Positions 18,287-27,265 are shown, numbered from the stretch's first letter. The stretch is 64,000 bases of DNA from JAKPQE01 sp041397845 (GCA_041397845.1 JAWKVW010000004.1:124001-188000); one strand, 5' to 3'. Program-made: numbers and translations. Notes: generated by a model from the letters alone, not told the origin.

Positions 18287-19237
18287 TCAGCCCTGAAGCG
18301 CGGCCCACATGTCGCGGTCGCGATCGGCCGTCCAGATGCGTGGATGCTCGATGCCGGCGGCCTCGTCGCAGGCGCGCGCCACGTTGAACGGCAGGCAGTG
18401 CTCGTAGATGGCAAAATCGCCGAACTTCGGGTCCATCGCCTCGCGCACGGCGGCAAAGGCCTCGTTGAGCGGCGCGCCCTTTTCGACCGCCACGGCGGCG
18501 GTGTCATAAAGGGTCGACAGGAAATCGCGGGTCATGCCGATCGCCGCCTCGACCTCGTCGGCGCGGGTCAGCGCGGCGCCGCGACCCGGCACCAGCGCCT
18601 TCGGAGCAAAGGTCGCCAGCCGGTCAAGGGTGCGCGGCCAGTCCTTCAGATGCGCATCGCCGCAATAGCAGGCCGAGTGGTACTCGACGAGGTCGCCGGA
18701 GAACATGACCTCGGCGTCCGGGACCCAGGCAACGATATCGCCCATGGTGTGGCCACGGCCGAGATGCATCAGCCGCACCTCGCGCCTGCCGAGCCAGACC
18801 GACATCGCCGTGCCGAAGGTCATCGTCGGCCAGGTGAGGCCGGGGATGGTCTCGGCGGCGGCGAAGAGGCGCGGGAAGCGGCCATATTCGGAATCCCAGT
18901 CGTCCTGGCCGCGCTCGACGATCATCTGCCGGGTGAGGTCCGAGGAAAGCACCTCGGAGGGCTCATAGGCCGAGGCGCCGAGCACGCGGACCGCGTGATA
19001 ATGGCTGAGGACGACGTATTTCACCGGCTTGTCGGTGACGGAGCGGATGCGCTCGATCACCTGGCCGGCCATTGCCGGGGTGGCCTGGGTATCGATGACC
19101 ATGACGGCGTCATCACCGATGATGACGCCGGTGTTGGGATCGCCCTCGGCGGTGAAGGCATAAAGACCGGGACCGATCTCGTCGAAGCTGATGGTCTTTT
19201 CCTCGGTGTCGCCCACCGATGCGAATGCCTTGGTCAT
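18287..19237 (-). CDS. MBL-fold metallo-hydrolase-like protein with altered metal motif
   Basis: A 316-residue protein with metallo-beta-lactamase fold landmarks: TGVIIGDDAVMVIDTQATP, then the strand VKYVVLSHYHAVRVLGAS, then LGRGHTMGDIVAWVPDAEVMFSGDLVEY. The usual HxHxDH metal motif is present only as HYHAVR: both first histidines are kept, but the Asp-His pair is missing. The later His (GHTMGD) and Asp (SGDLVE) are kept. It may bind one metal or use a different chemistry. Its place between the monooxygenase and msrB/hmgA suggests a role in aromatic breakdown, perhaps a ring-product hydrolase. This is inference only. Confidence 0.75.
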   Translation of the reverse strand: MTKAFASVGDTEEKTISFDEIGPGLYAFTAEGDPNTGVIIGDDAVMVIDTQATPAMAGQVIERIRSVTDKPVKYVVLSHYHAVRVLGASAYEPSEVLSSDLTRQMIVERGQDDWDSEYGRFPRLFAAAETIPGLTWPTMTFGTAMSVWLGRREVRLMHLGRGHTMGDIVAWVPDAEVMFSGDLVEYHSACYCGDAHLKDWPRTLDRLATFAPKALVPGRGAALTRADEVEAAIGMTRDFLSTLYDTAAVAVEKGAPLNEAFAAVREAMDPKFGDFAIYEHCLPFNVARACDEAAGIEHPRIWTADRDRDMWAALQG

Positions 19238-19269
19238 GTCATCTCCCCAGCATCATTCGGCGCACCCCG

Positions 19270-19755
19270 TCATCCCGCCGTTGCCGCGGGCACGAAGGTG
19301 AGCGCCAGTCCATTGTTGCAATAGCGCAGGCCCGTCGGCTTCGGCCCGTCATCGAAGACATGGCCCTGATGGCCGCCGCAGCGGGCGCAGTGATATTCCG
19401 TTCGCGGAATGACGAGCTTCCAGTCGGTCTTTTCCTCGACCCGGCCGGGAATGACGTCAAAGAAGCTCGGCCAGCCGGTGCCGCTGTCGTACTTCATGTC
19501 CGAGGTGAAGAGCTCGAGGTCGCAGCCGGCGCAGTGGAAGGCCCCTGCCCGCTTCTCGTAGTTCAGCGGGCTCGACTCCGGCGGCTCGGTGCCCTCGTTG
19601 CGCAGCACCTCGTAGCGCGCCGGCTCCAGCCGCGCCTTCCATTCGTCGTCACTGAGCACGAGCTCGATCGCCGCGGCCGCGCCGGGGCGCACGCCGAGAA
19701 CGCCGGCAAGAGCTGCGCCGGCGACAACGGCAAGAAACGTCCGTCTGGTCGTCAT
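19270..19755 (-). CDS. msrB: Peptide-methionine (R)-S-oxide reductase, Tat-exported
   Basis: A 161-residue MsrB that reduces methionine-R-sulfoxide in proteins. The N terminus MTTRRTFLAVVAG is a twin-arginine signal, so the enzyme works in the periplasm. The structural zinc cysteines are CAGC and CARC, the substrate loop is GTGWPSFFD, and the catalytic Cys is in RYCNNGLAL near residue 146; many relatives have RYCINSAAL there. It lies 33 bases upstream of the MBL gene and 110 bases downstream of hmgA. It may simply share their transcript, or it may protect against oxidants from hydroquinone chemistry. Confidence 0.9.
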   Translation of the reverse strand: MTTRRTFLAVVAGAALAGVLGVRPGAAAAIELVLSDDEWKARLEPARYEVLRNEGTEPPESSPLNYEKRAGAFHCAGCDLELFTSDMKYDSGTGWPSFFDVIPGRVEEKTDWKLVIPRTEYHCARCGGHQGHVFDDGPKPTGLRYCNNGLALTFVPAATAG

Positions 19756-19867
19756 CTTCGATTTCCTTTCCCTTCAACAGGGCCCTTTGCCCTGGCGGGA
19801 AGATAGTCCGGACATTTCCGGCGGCGCGTCACTTCCATTCAAAACGCCGTGACGGCCGCGTTCAACT

Positions 19868-21031
19868 TCAACGGCCGGGATCGAGGAAGCTCGGACGGGG
19901 CCATCGACCTTCCAGCCTCGGCATAGCCGCCCCACTCGGATGCCGGCGGCGCCATCGCCGACCTCGAGCGCATCGCGGGTATCGAGCATCACGGCATATT
20001 CGTCGGTCGCCGGCTTCCGCTCTGCTCGAACATCCGGCCGAGGGCCTTGGGATGCGGGCCATGGGTGAAGCCGCGGGTGGATGGAAGGTCACCATGCCAG
20101 GATGGATGTTGTCGCGACTGAAGAAATCGCCGGCGTGGTAGAAGATGACCTCGTCATAGTCGTCGTTGTTATGGAAGAACGGCACCTTCAGGGCGCCGGG
20201 ATCGCTCTCGAACGGGCGCGGCACGAAGGTGCAGATGACGAAGCGGTTGCTGACGAAGGTCGAGTGGGCCGATGGCGGCAGGTGATAGCGGTGGCTCATC
20301 AGCGGGCGGATGTCGCGCACGTTGAGCCGAACCGGGCAGAGGTCGCCCTGCCAGCCGACCGCATCGAGGGGATTGAAGGGATAGACGACGGTCGAGATCT
20401 CGCCGCGGCGACGGATCAGCACCGGCCACTCGTTCTCATCCTGCTGGGCGCGGAAGGCGTCGTCGATCGCCGGCACGTCGAGGACGCCGGCATCAAAGAC
20501 CGCATGGCGGCCGACCAGCCCGCGATCCGGCAGGCTGTAGCTGCCGTTCGTCGCCTCGAACAGCAGCATGGTCACCGGTTCGGCGGTCTCGATGCGCCAC
20601 ATGGTGGAGCGCGGCAGCACGACATAGTCGCCGGCGCCGATCTCGATGTGACCGTAGTCGGTAAAGAGCGCGGCGCGGCCCTTGTGGACGAACAGGAGCT
20701 CGTCACCATCGGCATTGCGGACGAGGTGGTCCATGCGGCCGGCGAAGCTCCAGATCCGCATCTTCACGGCGGCATTGTGGAGGACGACCGGGGCGTCCCA
20801 GACGGTGCCGGCCGGCGCCGGCAGCTTCGTCAGGTCGAAGGCGCGCGGCCGCAAGGGGCCGGACCAGCTCGTCCAGCCGGTCGGCGGATGGCGGTGATAC
20901 ATCTGGGTGGCCGGGCCGAAGAAGCCTTCCTTGCCGAGCTCGCGCTCGAAGGTGCCGTCCGGCAGGTCGCAATGGGCCTGGCGCGAATGCTCGCCGGCGC
21001 TCCTCGGCAGTCCGATCGGCGTTGTGGCCAT
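19868..21031 (-). CDS. hmgA: Homogentisate 1,2-dioxygenase, 3' end frameshifted
   Basis: A cupin-type iron dioxygenase that opens the ring of homogentisate to maleylacetoacetate. Conserved parts are YHRHPPTGWTSW near residue 48, RMDHLVRNADGDELLFVH, VLPRSTMWR, and the iron-site region SNRFVICTFVPRPFESDPGALKVPFFHNN near 270-300. After the HPGMVTFHP segment the frame breaks at about 20075 and again near 20015 and 19930. Beyond these breaks HGPHPKALGRMFEQSG and YAVMLDTRDALEVG can still be read in neighbouring frames, so the full product of about 385 residues was encoded recently. The start ATG 21031 is the usual family start. It is divergent from the MarR gene, with a dyad operator between. Confidence 0.82.
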   Translation of the reverse strand: MATTPIGLPRSAGEHSRQAHCDLPDGTFERELGKEGFFGPATQMYHRHPPTGWTSWSGPLRPRAFDLTKLPAPAGTVWDAPVVLHNAAVKMRIWSFAGRMDHLVRNADGDELLFVHKGRAALFTDYGHIEIGAGDYVVLPRSTMWRIETAEPVTMLLFEATNGSYSLPDRGLVGRHAVFDAGVLDVPAIDDAFRAQQDENEWPVLIRRRGEISTVVYPFNPLDAVGWQGDLCPVRLNVRDIRPLMSHRYHLPPSAHSTFVSNRFVICTFVPRPFESDPGALKVPFFHNNDDYDEVIFYHAGDFFSRDNIHPGMVTFHPPAASPMARIPRPSAGCSSRAEAGDRRICRDARYPRCARGRRWRRRHPSGAAMPRLEGRWPRPSFLDPGR

Positions 21032-21226
21032 GGTTGCGGCTCCCTTGCCCTGGCGCACCGCTGGCGCGGCGTCGCTTTTGCGTTCCGTCCCTCGATTCCT
21101 GTCGCGGCGCGCCGATTGTCGTCTGTTCTTTTCCGGGCACCGGCGGCGAAAATCGCCGATCGTTTCTTGCGCAAGGCGGGCGGCGGATGTTTCTATCGCT
21201 TGTCCGTCTGCGACATTCTGTCTTAG

Positions 21227-21255
21227 TATTAGTTGCGTTTGAAACGATGTCAATA
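21227..21255. promoter_or_regulatory. Operator-like dyad for the adjacent MarR regulator
   Basis: The core CGTTTGAAACG (21236-21246) is a perfect inverted repeat. TATT (21227-21230) and AATA (21252-21255) are exactly mirrored about the same centre (21241). It lies in the gap between hmgA and the marR-like gene, 22 bases before the marR start, a natural place for a MarR repressor to control both directions. Confidence 0.6.
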
Positions 21256-21276
21256 ACCGGCCCAACGGGAGACCGC

Positions 21277-21750
21277 ATGACCGGAGAAGCGCCCCGCCTC
21301 GAGCTGGAGAGTTTTCTGCCGTATCGCCTGAATGTGCTGGCCGAGGTGGTCAGCCAGTCGCTGGCGCGGCTCTACTCGCAGCGCTACGGGCTTTCGATCG
21401 CCGAATGGCGGGTCGTCGCGACGCTCGGCCAGTACGAGCGCATGACCGCGACGGCGATCTGCACCCACAGCCACATGCACAAGACCAAGGTCAGCCGGGC
21501 GGTGACGGGCCTTGTCGAGCGCGGGCTTGTCGAGCGGGTGGCGAATTCGCAGGACCTGCGCGAGGCGTTCCTGATGCTGACCGCCGACGGCCAGCGCGTC
21601 TATGACGAGTTCGTGCCGGAAGCCGTCGCCTTCGATGCCGGCCTGACGGAGGGAATGGGCGAGATGGAGCGCGGGCTGATCGAGGCGACGATCACGCGCC
21701 TCATCGAGCGCTCGCAGGCGCTCTCGGCAACGCTTGGAGAAGACGACTGA
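21277..21750 (+). CDS. MarR-family transcriptional regulator (HmgR-like)
   Basis: A 157-residue winged-helix regulator. Landmarks are RYGLSIAEWRVVATLGQYERM, the recognition helix region HSHMHKTKVSRAVTGLVERGLV, and the wing DLREAFLMLTADGQ. It sits divergent from hmgA and overlaps maiA (TGATG), as homogentisate repressors do, so it probably senses homogentisate or a related aromatic acid. ATG 21277 has a GGGAG ribosome site; an earlier ATG at 21247 falls inside the operator dyad and is less likely. Confidence 0.85.
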   Translation: MTGEAPRLELESFLPYRLNVLAEVVSQSLARLYSQRYGLSIAEWRVVATLGQYERMTATAICTHSHMHKTKVSRAVTGLVERGLVERVANSQDLREAFLMLTADGQRVYDEFVPEAVAFDAGLTEGMGEMERGLIEATITRLIERSQALSATLGEDD

Positions 21751-22385
21751 TGCGGCTTTTCACCTATTTCCGGTCGACCGCCGCCTTTCGGGTGCGGATC
21801 GCCCTCAATTTCAAGGGCATTGCCCATGAGCTGGTGCCGGTGCACCTGCTGCGCGGCGGCGGCGAGCACCGCGCGCCGGACTATCTGCGGCTCAACCCGC
21901 AGGGCCGGGTGCCGGCTCTGGCGCTTGACGACAACACGGTCCTGATGCAGTCGCTGGCGATCCTCGAATATCTCGAGGAGACCCATCCCGAGCCGGCGCT
22001 GCTGCCGGCCGAGCCGCTGGCGCGGGCGCGGGTGCGGGCGGTTGCGGACATCATCGCCTGCGATATCCATCCGCTCAACAACACCTCGGTGCTCGGCTAC
22101 CTCAAGAGCGAGATCGGCGCCGACCAGGCCGCCGTCGATCGCTGGTACGCGCACTGGGTCAGCAGCAATTTCACCGCGATCGAGAAGGTCATCGAAGGGC
22201 CGCGCTTCTGTTTCGGCGACCGCCCGAGCCTTGCCGACGTCTGCCTCGTCGCGCAGGTCTTCAACGCACACCGGTTCAACGTGCCGCTCGACGCCTTCCC
22301 GAAAATCGTCGCGGTCAACGACCATTGCAGTGCCATCGCGGCGTTCGCGGCGGCCCATCCGTCGCGCCAGCCCGACGCGGAGTAG
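21750..22385 (+). CDS. maiA: Maleylacetoacetate isomerase (zeta-class GST)
   Basis: A 211-residue glutathione transferase of the zeta class that isomerises maleylacetoacetate to fumarylacetoacetate. The N-terminal thioredoxin domain has YFRSTAAFRVRIALNFKGI, which carries the SSxSxRVR-type active-site motif (here RSTAAFRVR), and LNPQGRVPAL. The C-terminal helical domain contains ACDIHPLNN and SLADVCLVAQV. Its start overlaps the MarR stop codon, which supports an operon and fits the step directly after HmgA. The next enzyme, fumarylacetoacetase, is not in this window. Confidence 0.9.
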   Translation: MRLFTYFRSTAAFRVRIALNFKGIAHELVPVHLLRGGGEHRAPDYLRLNPQGRVPALALDDNTVLMQSLAILEYLEETHPEPALLPAEPLARARVRAVADIIACDIHPLNNTSVLGYLKSEIGADQAAVDRWYAHWVSSNFTAIEKVIEGPRFCFGDRPSLADVCLVAQVFNAHRFNVPLDAFPKIVAVNDHCSAIAAFAAAHPSRQPDAE

Positions 22386-22679
22386 GTCCCGCGGCCCCTC
22401 GGCCGCCAGTCTCATTCTGGCCAAGATCGCAGCGGAAGCTTGCGGGCATGGTCGGGCGCGCGGTTACCATTCGTTCACTGCGTTCGCTGGCTTTGTTTGA
22501 CGCTGCCGCAGGCGGCTCCAATACTGTCCGGGGCCAGGGGTGACCCTTTCGTCCGGCAATTGGGGTTCTGCCGGGATGCGCAAGGGAATGCCGGGAGGGT
22601 CGCCGATGATGGCGGCTCACGTAACGCCGGCATCGATTGCGGTCCGGCGACACTGTGCAAGGGACGGCACACGGGAACC

Positions 22680-23864
22680 ATGTTTCGGGGTATCGCGATC
22701 GCTGCACTTTTGACGCTCGGCACGCTGGCCGGGGCCGTCGATGCGCGCGCGGACAAGGCCGATTGTGCCCGCCTCGAGGCAACGCTCGCCAGCCTTGGCA
22801 AGGGCGGCTCCCAGTCTCCCCTCTTCGAGAAATACGATGCTGCCGTGCATCGGCAACAGTACGAGCTCGACCGGGCGCTGCGTTCGGCACGGCGCTATGG
22901 CTGCGACGGCGGCGGGTTCGTGTTCCGCTCCGGCGCGCATCCGGCCTGCGGCACCATTCTCGGCCAGATCGACGACATGCGCGACAATCTCGGCAAGCTG
23001 GAGCGCAAGCGCACCAAGCTGTCGACGAGCGGCGGCAGCCGGGCCGAGCGGGCAAAGGTCGAGCGGGCGCTGGCGCGGGCCGGCTGCGGCGGCAAGGCCA
23101 AGACGAAAACGGCCGAGAGCAACAAGCCGGCGAAGGCAAAGCCGGTCGGCGGCACCTTCCGGACGCTCTGCGTGCGCACCTGCGATGGCTATTACTGGCC
23201 GGTCAGCTTCTCGACGACGCCGGACCGGTTCGACAATGACGAACAGTCCTGCTCGGCGCGGTGCCCGTCGGCGGAGACCCGGCTTTACGTACATCGCAAC
23301 CCGGGCGGCGACGTCGAGAACATGGTATCGCGCGAGGGCACGCCCTATGCCGAGCTGGCGACGGCCTATCGCTACCGCGAGAAAATCGATGCGTCCTGCG
23401 GCTGCGGCACGCCGACCGGCGGATTGCTCGAAGCACTGAACGGCAGCTCCGAGGACGCGATCGAGAGCGCCGCGGAGAATGTCGAGGCGGGCAGCGCCGA
23501 GGCGGATACGGGCGACGAGCCGACCGATGTCGCGGCCAGGACGGATGATGCGGTCGAGACGGACACCGCGCTCAAGACCGATGCGCCGGAATTCATCGGC
23601 GAGGGCGAAATCCGCCCCTCGATGCAGATCCCGGGCATGGGCGGCGAGGCCAGGATCGACGAAAACCCGGTGAAGCCCGACGATATCGCCGCCGATGCCG
23701 AGGGCGACGCGGCCGTTGCCGAAGCCCTTGCCGGCAAGGATGCGCCCGACAGCGGCAATCCGGACGAAGCGTCCGGCAAGGCCGAGGCGGCGGACAAGAA
23801 GGACGGCGACCCGGCCGAGCGCAAGGTCAGGATAGTCGGTCCTTCGTATTCCTATATCCGATAA
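22680..23864 (+). CDS. DUF2865 domain exported protein
   Basis: A 394-residue protein with a signal peptide (MFRGIAIAALLTLGTLAG), a coiled-coil-like region with paired cysteines (about 25-145), and the DUF2865 core near 155-235 (LCVRTCDGYYWPVSFST, then CSARCPSAETRLYVHRNPG and YRYREKIDASCGCG). An acidic, low-complexity tail rich in Ala, Asp and Glu follows. DUF2865 is found in Hyphomicrobiales and has no known function; the cysteines suggest disulfides in the periplasm. Its 3' end overlaps the end of gltX by 38 bases, tail to tail. The 290 bases upstream hold no other gene. Confidence 0.85.
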   Translation: MFRGIAIAALLTLGTLAGAVDARADKADCARLEATLASLGKGGSQSPLFEKYDAAVHRQQYELDRALRSARRYGCDGGGFVFRSGAHPACGTILGQIDDMRDNLGKLERKRTKLSTSGGSRAERAKVERALARAGCGGKAKTKTAESNKPAKAKPVGGTFRTLCVRTCDGYYWPVSFSTTPDRFDNDEQSCSARCPSAETRLYVHRNPGGDVENMVSREGTPYAELATAYRYREKIDASCGCGTPTGGLLEALNGSSEDAIESAAENVEAGSAEADTGDEPTDVAARTDDAVETDTALKTDAPEFIGEGEIRPSMQIPGMGGEARIDENPVKPDDIAADAEGDAAVAEALAGKDAPDSGNPDEASGKAEAADKKDGDPAERKVRIVGPSYSYIR

Positions 23865-25194
23865 GCGGCAGCAGGCGTTTCAGTTCCGGCCCGTCGTCGC
23901 GCCCGGTGAGGGCGCGCCTCAGCGGCAGGAACAGCGCCTTGCCCTTGCGGCCGGTCGCCGTCTTCAGCGCGCCGGTCCAGTTGCCCCAGGTCGTCTCGTC
24001 CCAGGGCTCGGGCGGCAGCAGGTCCTCGGCCGTCGTCAGGAAAGCGCGATCCTCTTCGGCGGTCACCGGCTCGAGCGGGCCCTCGACGATGCGCCACCAC
24101 GCGCCGGCCTCGGCAAGCCGGGCGAGATTGCCCTTCACCACGTCCCAGAACAGTTCGCCGCCGGCAACGCCGAGTTCGGCAAGGCGGACGCGCACCTCGG
24201 CATAGGGCATTGCATGCAGGAGGCGGGCGTTGAGATTGCCGATGTCGTCCGGGTCGAAGCGGGAGGCGGAATGGGAGACGTGGCCGAGGTCGAAATGCTC
24301 GGCGAGCGCGCCGAGATCGCGGGCCGGCTCGACGGCATCGGAGGTGCCGATGAGGACGGCAAGGCTTGCCACCGCCATCGGCTCATAGCCGGCATCGCGC
24401 AGCGAGCCGATCGAGAGCGCGCCGAGGCGCTTCGACAGCCCCTCGCCGCTCGCGGTCGTCAGCAGATTGTGATGACCGAAGACCGGCGCCGCCGCGCCAA
24501 GCGCCTCGAAGAGGTCGATCTGCACCGCCGTGTTGGCAACGTGGTCGTCGCCGCGGATCACGTGTGAGATGCCGAGGTCGATGTCGTCGACGACGGACGG
24601 CAGCGTGTAGAGGAAGGTTCCGTCCTCGCGCACCAGCACGGGATCGGAGAGCGAGCCGAGGTCGATGGACTGGCGGCCGCGCACGAGGTCATCCCAGACG
24701 ACGTCGCGGTGGCCGACGGTGCCGTCGGCGGCGCTGTTCGACAGCAGGAACCGCCAGTGCGGGCGGCGGCCCTCGGCCTCAAGCGCCCGCCTTTCATCGT
24801 CCGACAGATGCAGGCCGGCGCGGTCGTAGACCGGCGGTCGACCCTGCGCGAGCCGGCGCTTGCGGCGGCGCTCCAGCTCGTCCGGCGTCTCGTAGCAGGC
24901 ATAGAGCCGGCCGCTTTGGCGCAGCGCCTCGGCGGCGGCGCGGTGGCGGTCGGCGCGGTCGGACTGGCGCACGACAAGGTCCGGCCGGATGCCGAGCCAG
25001 TGCAGGTCCGCCTCGATCGCCTCGGCGAATTCGGCGCGCGACCGGGCCTCGTCGGTATCGTCGAGGCGCAGCACGAACCGGCCGCCGGCCTTCAGGGCGA
25101 ACAGCCAGTTGAACAGCGCCGTGCGGGCATTGCCGATGTGGATGAGCCCGGTCGGCGAGGGCGCGAAACGAACGGTGACGGGTGTCTTCGACAT
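23827..25194 (-). CDS. gltX: Glutamyl-tRNA synthetase (GltX)
   Basis: A 455-residue class I synthetase. FAPSPTGLIHIGNARTALFNW at the start is the HIGH region. The KMSKS equivalent is GLSKRLGAL near residue 240, and the anticodon-binding helical domain fills the last third. Alphaproteobacteria often have two gltX genes with different tRNA preferences, and this short-linker form without extra zinc cysteines may be either one; the other copy is not in view. It lies nine bases downstream of the MFS gene and converges on the DUF2865 gene. Confidence 0.93.
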   Translation of the reverse strand: MSKTPVTVRFAPSPTGLIHIGNARTALFNWLFALKAGGRFVLRLDDTDEARSRAEFAEAIEADLHWLGIRPDLVVRQSDRADRHRAAAEALRQSGRLYACYETPDELERRRKRRLAQGRPPVYDRAGLHLSDDERRALEAEGRRPHWRFLLSNSAADGTVGHRDVVWDDLVRGRQSIDLGSLSDPVLVREDGTFLYTLPSVVDDIDLGISHVIRGDDHVANTAVQIDLFEALGAAAPVFGHHNLLTTASGEGLSKRLGALSIGSLRDAGYEPMAVASLAVLIGTSDAVEPARDLGALAEHFDLGHVSHSASRFDPDDIGNLNARLLHAMPYAEVRVRLAELGVAGGELFWDVVKGNLARLAEAGAWWRIVEGPLEPVTAEEDRAFLTTAEDLLPPEPWDETTWGNWTGALKTATGRKGKALFLPLRRALTGRDDGPELKRLLPLIGYRNTKDRLS

Positions 25195-25203
25195 GGCGGC
25201 GGT

Positions 25204-26406
25204 TTATCGGCTCGTCCGGCGGCGGGCAAGGCCGATCTCGAGGACGAGGAGCACGGTCGCGCCGGCGAGCGCGAGCGCGGCGCCGCCATAGAGCAGCCGG
25301 TAGGACCCGGCGGCACCGAGGATCGCGGCCGAGCCGGGCGCGGCAATCGCCTGGGCAAGGGCGAAAGCGAGCGTCGCCCAGCCCCAGACCTTGCGATGCA
25401 GCTCGAAGCCGACGGCGGCAAGTGTTGCACCGGCGGTGAGGCTGACGGCGCCGAGCGCCAGAATGCCGACGCCGAGCGAGGACACAAAGAGCGCGAGAGG
25501 GCCGGTCGCGACCAGCGGCAGGGCGACGAGAAGGCACTTGGCGGCGTAGGCAGTGGCGAGTGTGCGGGCAAAGCCGATGCGGTCGGCGACCATGCCGGTG
25601 GCAAAGGGGCCGATGGCGGCGCCGATGCCGAACACCGCCCAGTAGAAGCCGCCGGCGCCAAGGCTGTTGCCCAGGTCGCGGACGATGAAATCGACCCAGA
25701 ACAGCATGTGCGGGATGGTGCCGACAGCGTCGAGCCCGTAGGCGGCGATGATCAGCGCGACAGCGAGGCGGACATTGCCGGGGACCGTCGGCAGCGGGCC
25801 GGCGGGCCGTGGCGCGGCGCGCTCACGCCGGCCAAGGGCGAGCCAGACCGGCAGCGTCAGGACTGCAAGGCCGGCGGCGGCGACGCCGAGGCCGATCCAG
25901 GCGACCGTCAGGCCGTAGCCGGCGAGCACCGGCACGAGGATGCCGGAGAGGACGATGCCAACGCCGATGCCGGTGAAGACGATGCCATTGACCCGGCCGC
26001 GCAGATGCACCGGCGCATGCATGACGACGAGGGGCGAAGCCACGATGAGGACGACCGCGCCGGCGGTGCCGGCGGCAAAGCGCCAGGCAAGGAACCAGAG
26101 GAAGCTCGCCGGAAAGGACGAAGCGACGAGGCTCGCGGCGATGACCAGCATGGCACCGGGAACGAGCAGTGTCGGCGCGACGAGCCCGGCGAGACGGTGG
26201 GCAATGAGCGCACCACCGAGATAGCCGACAAGGTTGGCCGCGCCGATATAGCCGGCATCGGCGCCGGAGAACCAGCCGGCGGCGACCACCGCCGGCAGCA
26301 GCGCGACGTAGGAAAAGCGGCCGATGCCATGGCCGACGAGGGTCGCGGCGAGGCCGGAAAAGGCGATGCCGTAACTGCCGCCGCTTGCCTCGCCCTTGCC
26401 GCTCAT
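25204..26406 (-). CDS. YbfB/YjiJ-family MFS transporter
   Basis: A 400-residue, 12-helix carrier. The opening AFSGLAATLVGHGIGRFSYVALLP and the phrase AGYIGAANLVGYLGGAL are characteristic of the YbfB/YjiJ branch of the major facilitator superfamily; substrates are unknown. ATG 26406 is chosen because the first helix begins a few residues later, while the upstream in-frame extension overlaps the dioxygenase gene. The stop is nine bases from gltX, so the two may be co-transcribed. Confidence 0.85.
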   Translation of the reverse strand: MSGKGEASGGSYGIAFSGLAATLVGHGIGRFSYVALLPAVVAAGWFSGADAGYIGAANLVGYLGGALIAHRLAGLVAPTLLVPGAMLVIAASLVASSFPASFLWFLAWRFAAGTAGAVVLIVASPLVVMHAPVHLRGRVNGIVFTGIGVGIVLSGILVPVLAGYGLTVAWIGLGVAAAGLAVLTLPVWLALGRRERAAPRPAGPLPTVPGNVRLAVALIIAAYGLDAVGTIPHMLFWVDFIVRDLGNSLGAGGFYWAVFGIGAAIGPFATGMVADRIGFARTLATAYAAKCLLVALPLVATGPLALFVSSLGVGILALGAVSLTAGATLAAVGFELHRKVWGWATLAFALAQAIAAPGSAAILGAAGSYRLLYGGAALALAGATVLLVLEIGLARRRTSR

Positions 26407-26476
26407 CACGCCCCCGCCCTGCCAATCACAGGCAAGATAGGGGGCAGAAGAGGGGCTGGCGAGGCGGAAGGCGCGA

Positions 26477-27265
26477 TCAGGAAAAAGAAATCGCGTCCAT
26501 GCGCAGGGCGCCGTAGTCGCGGCTCCTGTGCAGCACGGTGCCCTTCGCCCCCTCGCCGGCAGCGCCGAGGGCGACATGCAGCGGCAACAGATGCTCGTCG
26601 GTCGGGTGGTTGCGGGCGGCATGGGGGGCGCGGGCGCGATAGTCGACGAGCGCCTCGACGTCGCCCGCCTCGGCGCGCGCGTCGATCCAGTCGGCGAAAT
26701 CGTCGACCCAGGCGACCGCGTCATTGTCCGCTTCCGGCCCCATGGCGAATGCCTCGCGCAGGTTGTGGGTCATGGCGCCGGAGCCGATGACGAGGATGCC
26801 CTCCTCGCGCAGGCCGGCGATTGCCCGGCCGACAGCCAGATGATGGGCCGCATCGAGGCGCGGCTGGACGGACAACTGCAGCACCGGCACATCGGCCTTC
26901 GGCCAGGCGAGGATCAGCGGAATCCAGGTGCCGTGATCGAGGCCGCGACGATCGGAAAAGCCGGCCTCGAAGCCCGCCGCGGCGATGCGCCCGGCGATTT
27001 CGCGGCCGAGCTCGGTGTCGCCGCGCGCCGGATAGACCATTTCGTAAAGCGGATCGGGAAAACCGCCGAAATCGTAGATGGTCTCGGGCTCGGCCGGCGC
27101 GGAGACGGCCGGCATGGCGGTCATGAAATGGGCGGTGGCGACGAGGATGGCGCGGGGCCGCGGCAGGGTGCCGGCGAGGCCTTTGAGGAATTCATGCGCC
27201 GGCGTCGCGCGCAGGGCGATGTCGGGCGATCCGTGGGACACAAAAAGGGTCGGCAGCGCGGCCAT
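26477..27265 (-). CDS. DODA-type extradiol ring-cleavage dioxygenase (YgiD-like)
   Basis: A 262-residue class III extradiol enzyme. Probable metal ligands are His in FVSHGSPD near residue 11, His in VATAHFMT near 46 and His in PTDEHLLPLHVAL near 222; the catalytic-type His is in SGAMTHNLREAF near 168. The LigB-like fold with this pattern belongs to the 4,5-DOPA dioxygenase group. In bacteria the natural catechol is usually not known. It is upstream of the MFS gene with a 70-base gap. The 350 bases before its start hold only a small inverted repeat. Confidence 0.88.
   Translation of the reverse strand: MAALPTLFVSHGSPDIALRATPAHEFLKGLAGTLPRPRAILVATAHFMTAMPAVSAPAEPETIYDFGGFPDPLYEMVYPARGDTELGREIAGRIAAAGFEAGFSDRRGLDHGTWIPLILAWPKADVPVLQLSVQPRLDAAHHLAVGRAIAGLREEGILVIGSGAMTHNLREAFAMGPEADNDAVAWVDDFADWIDARAEAGDVEALVDYRARAPHAARNHPTDEHLLPLHVALGAAGEGAKGTVLHRSRDYGALRMDAISFS

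Noticed and set aside
16676..19324. Open reading frame of 882 codons on the + strand
   Set aside because: It lies antisense to the monooxygenase and MBL genes, which have clear family motifs. Long antisense frames are expected from strong G/C third-position bias.
24709..26790. 693-codon + strand frame opposite gltX and the MFS gene
   Set aside because: Antisense shadow without domains or ribosome site.
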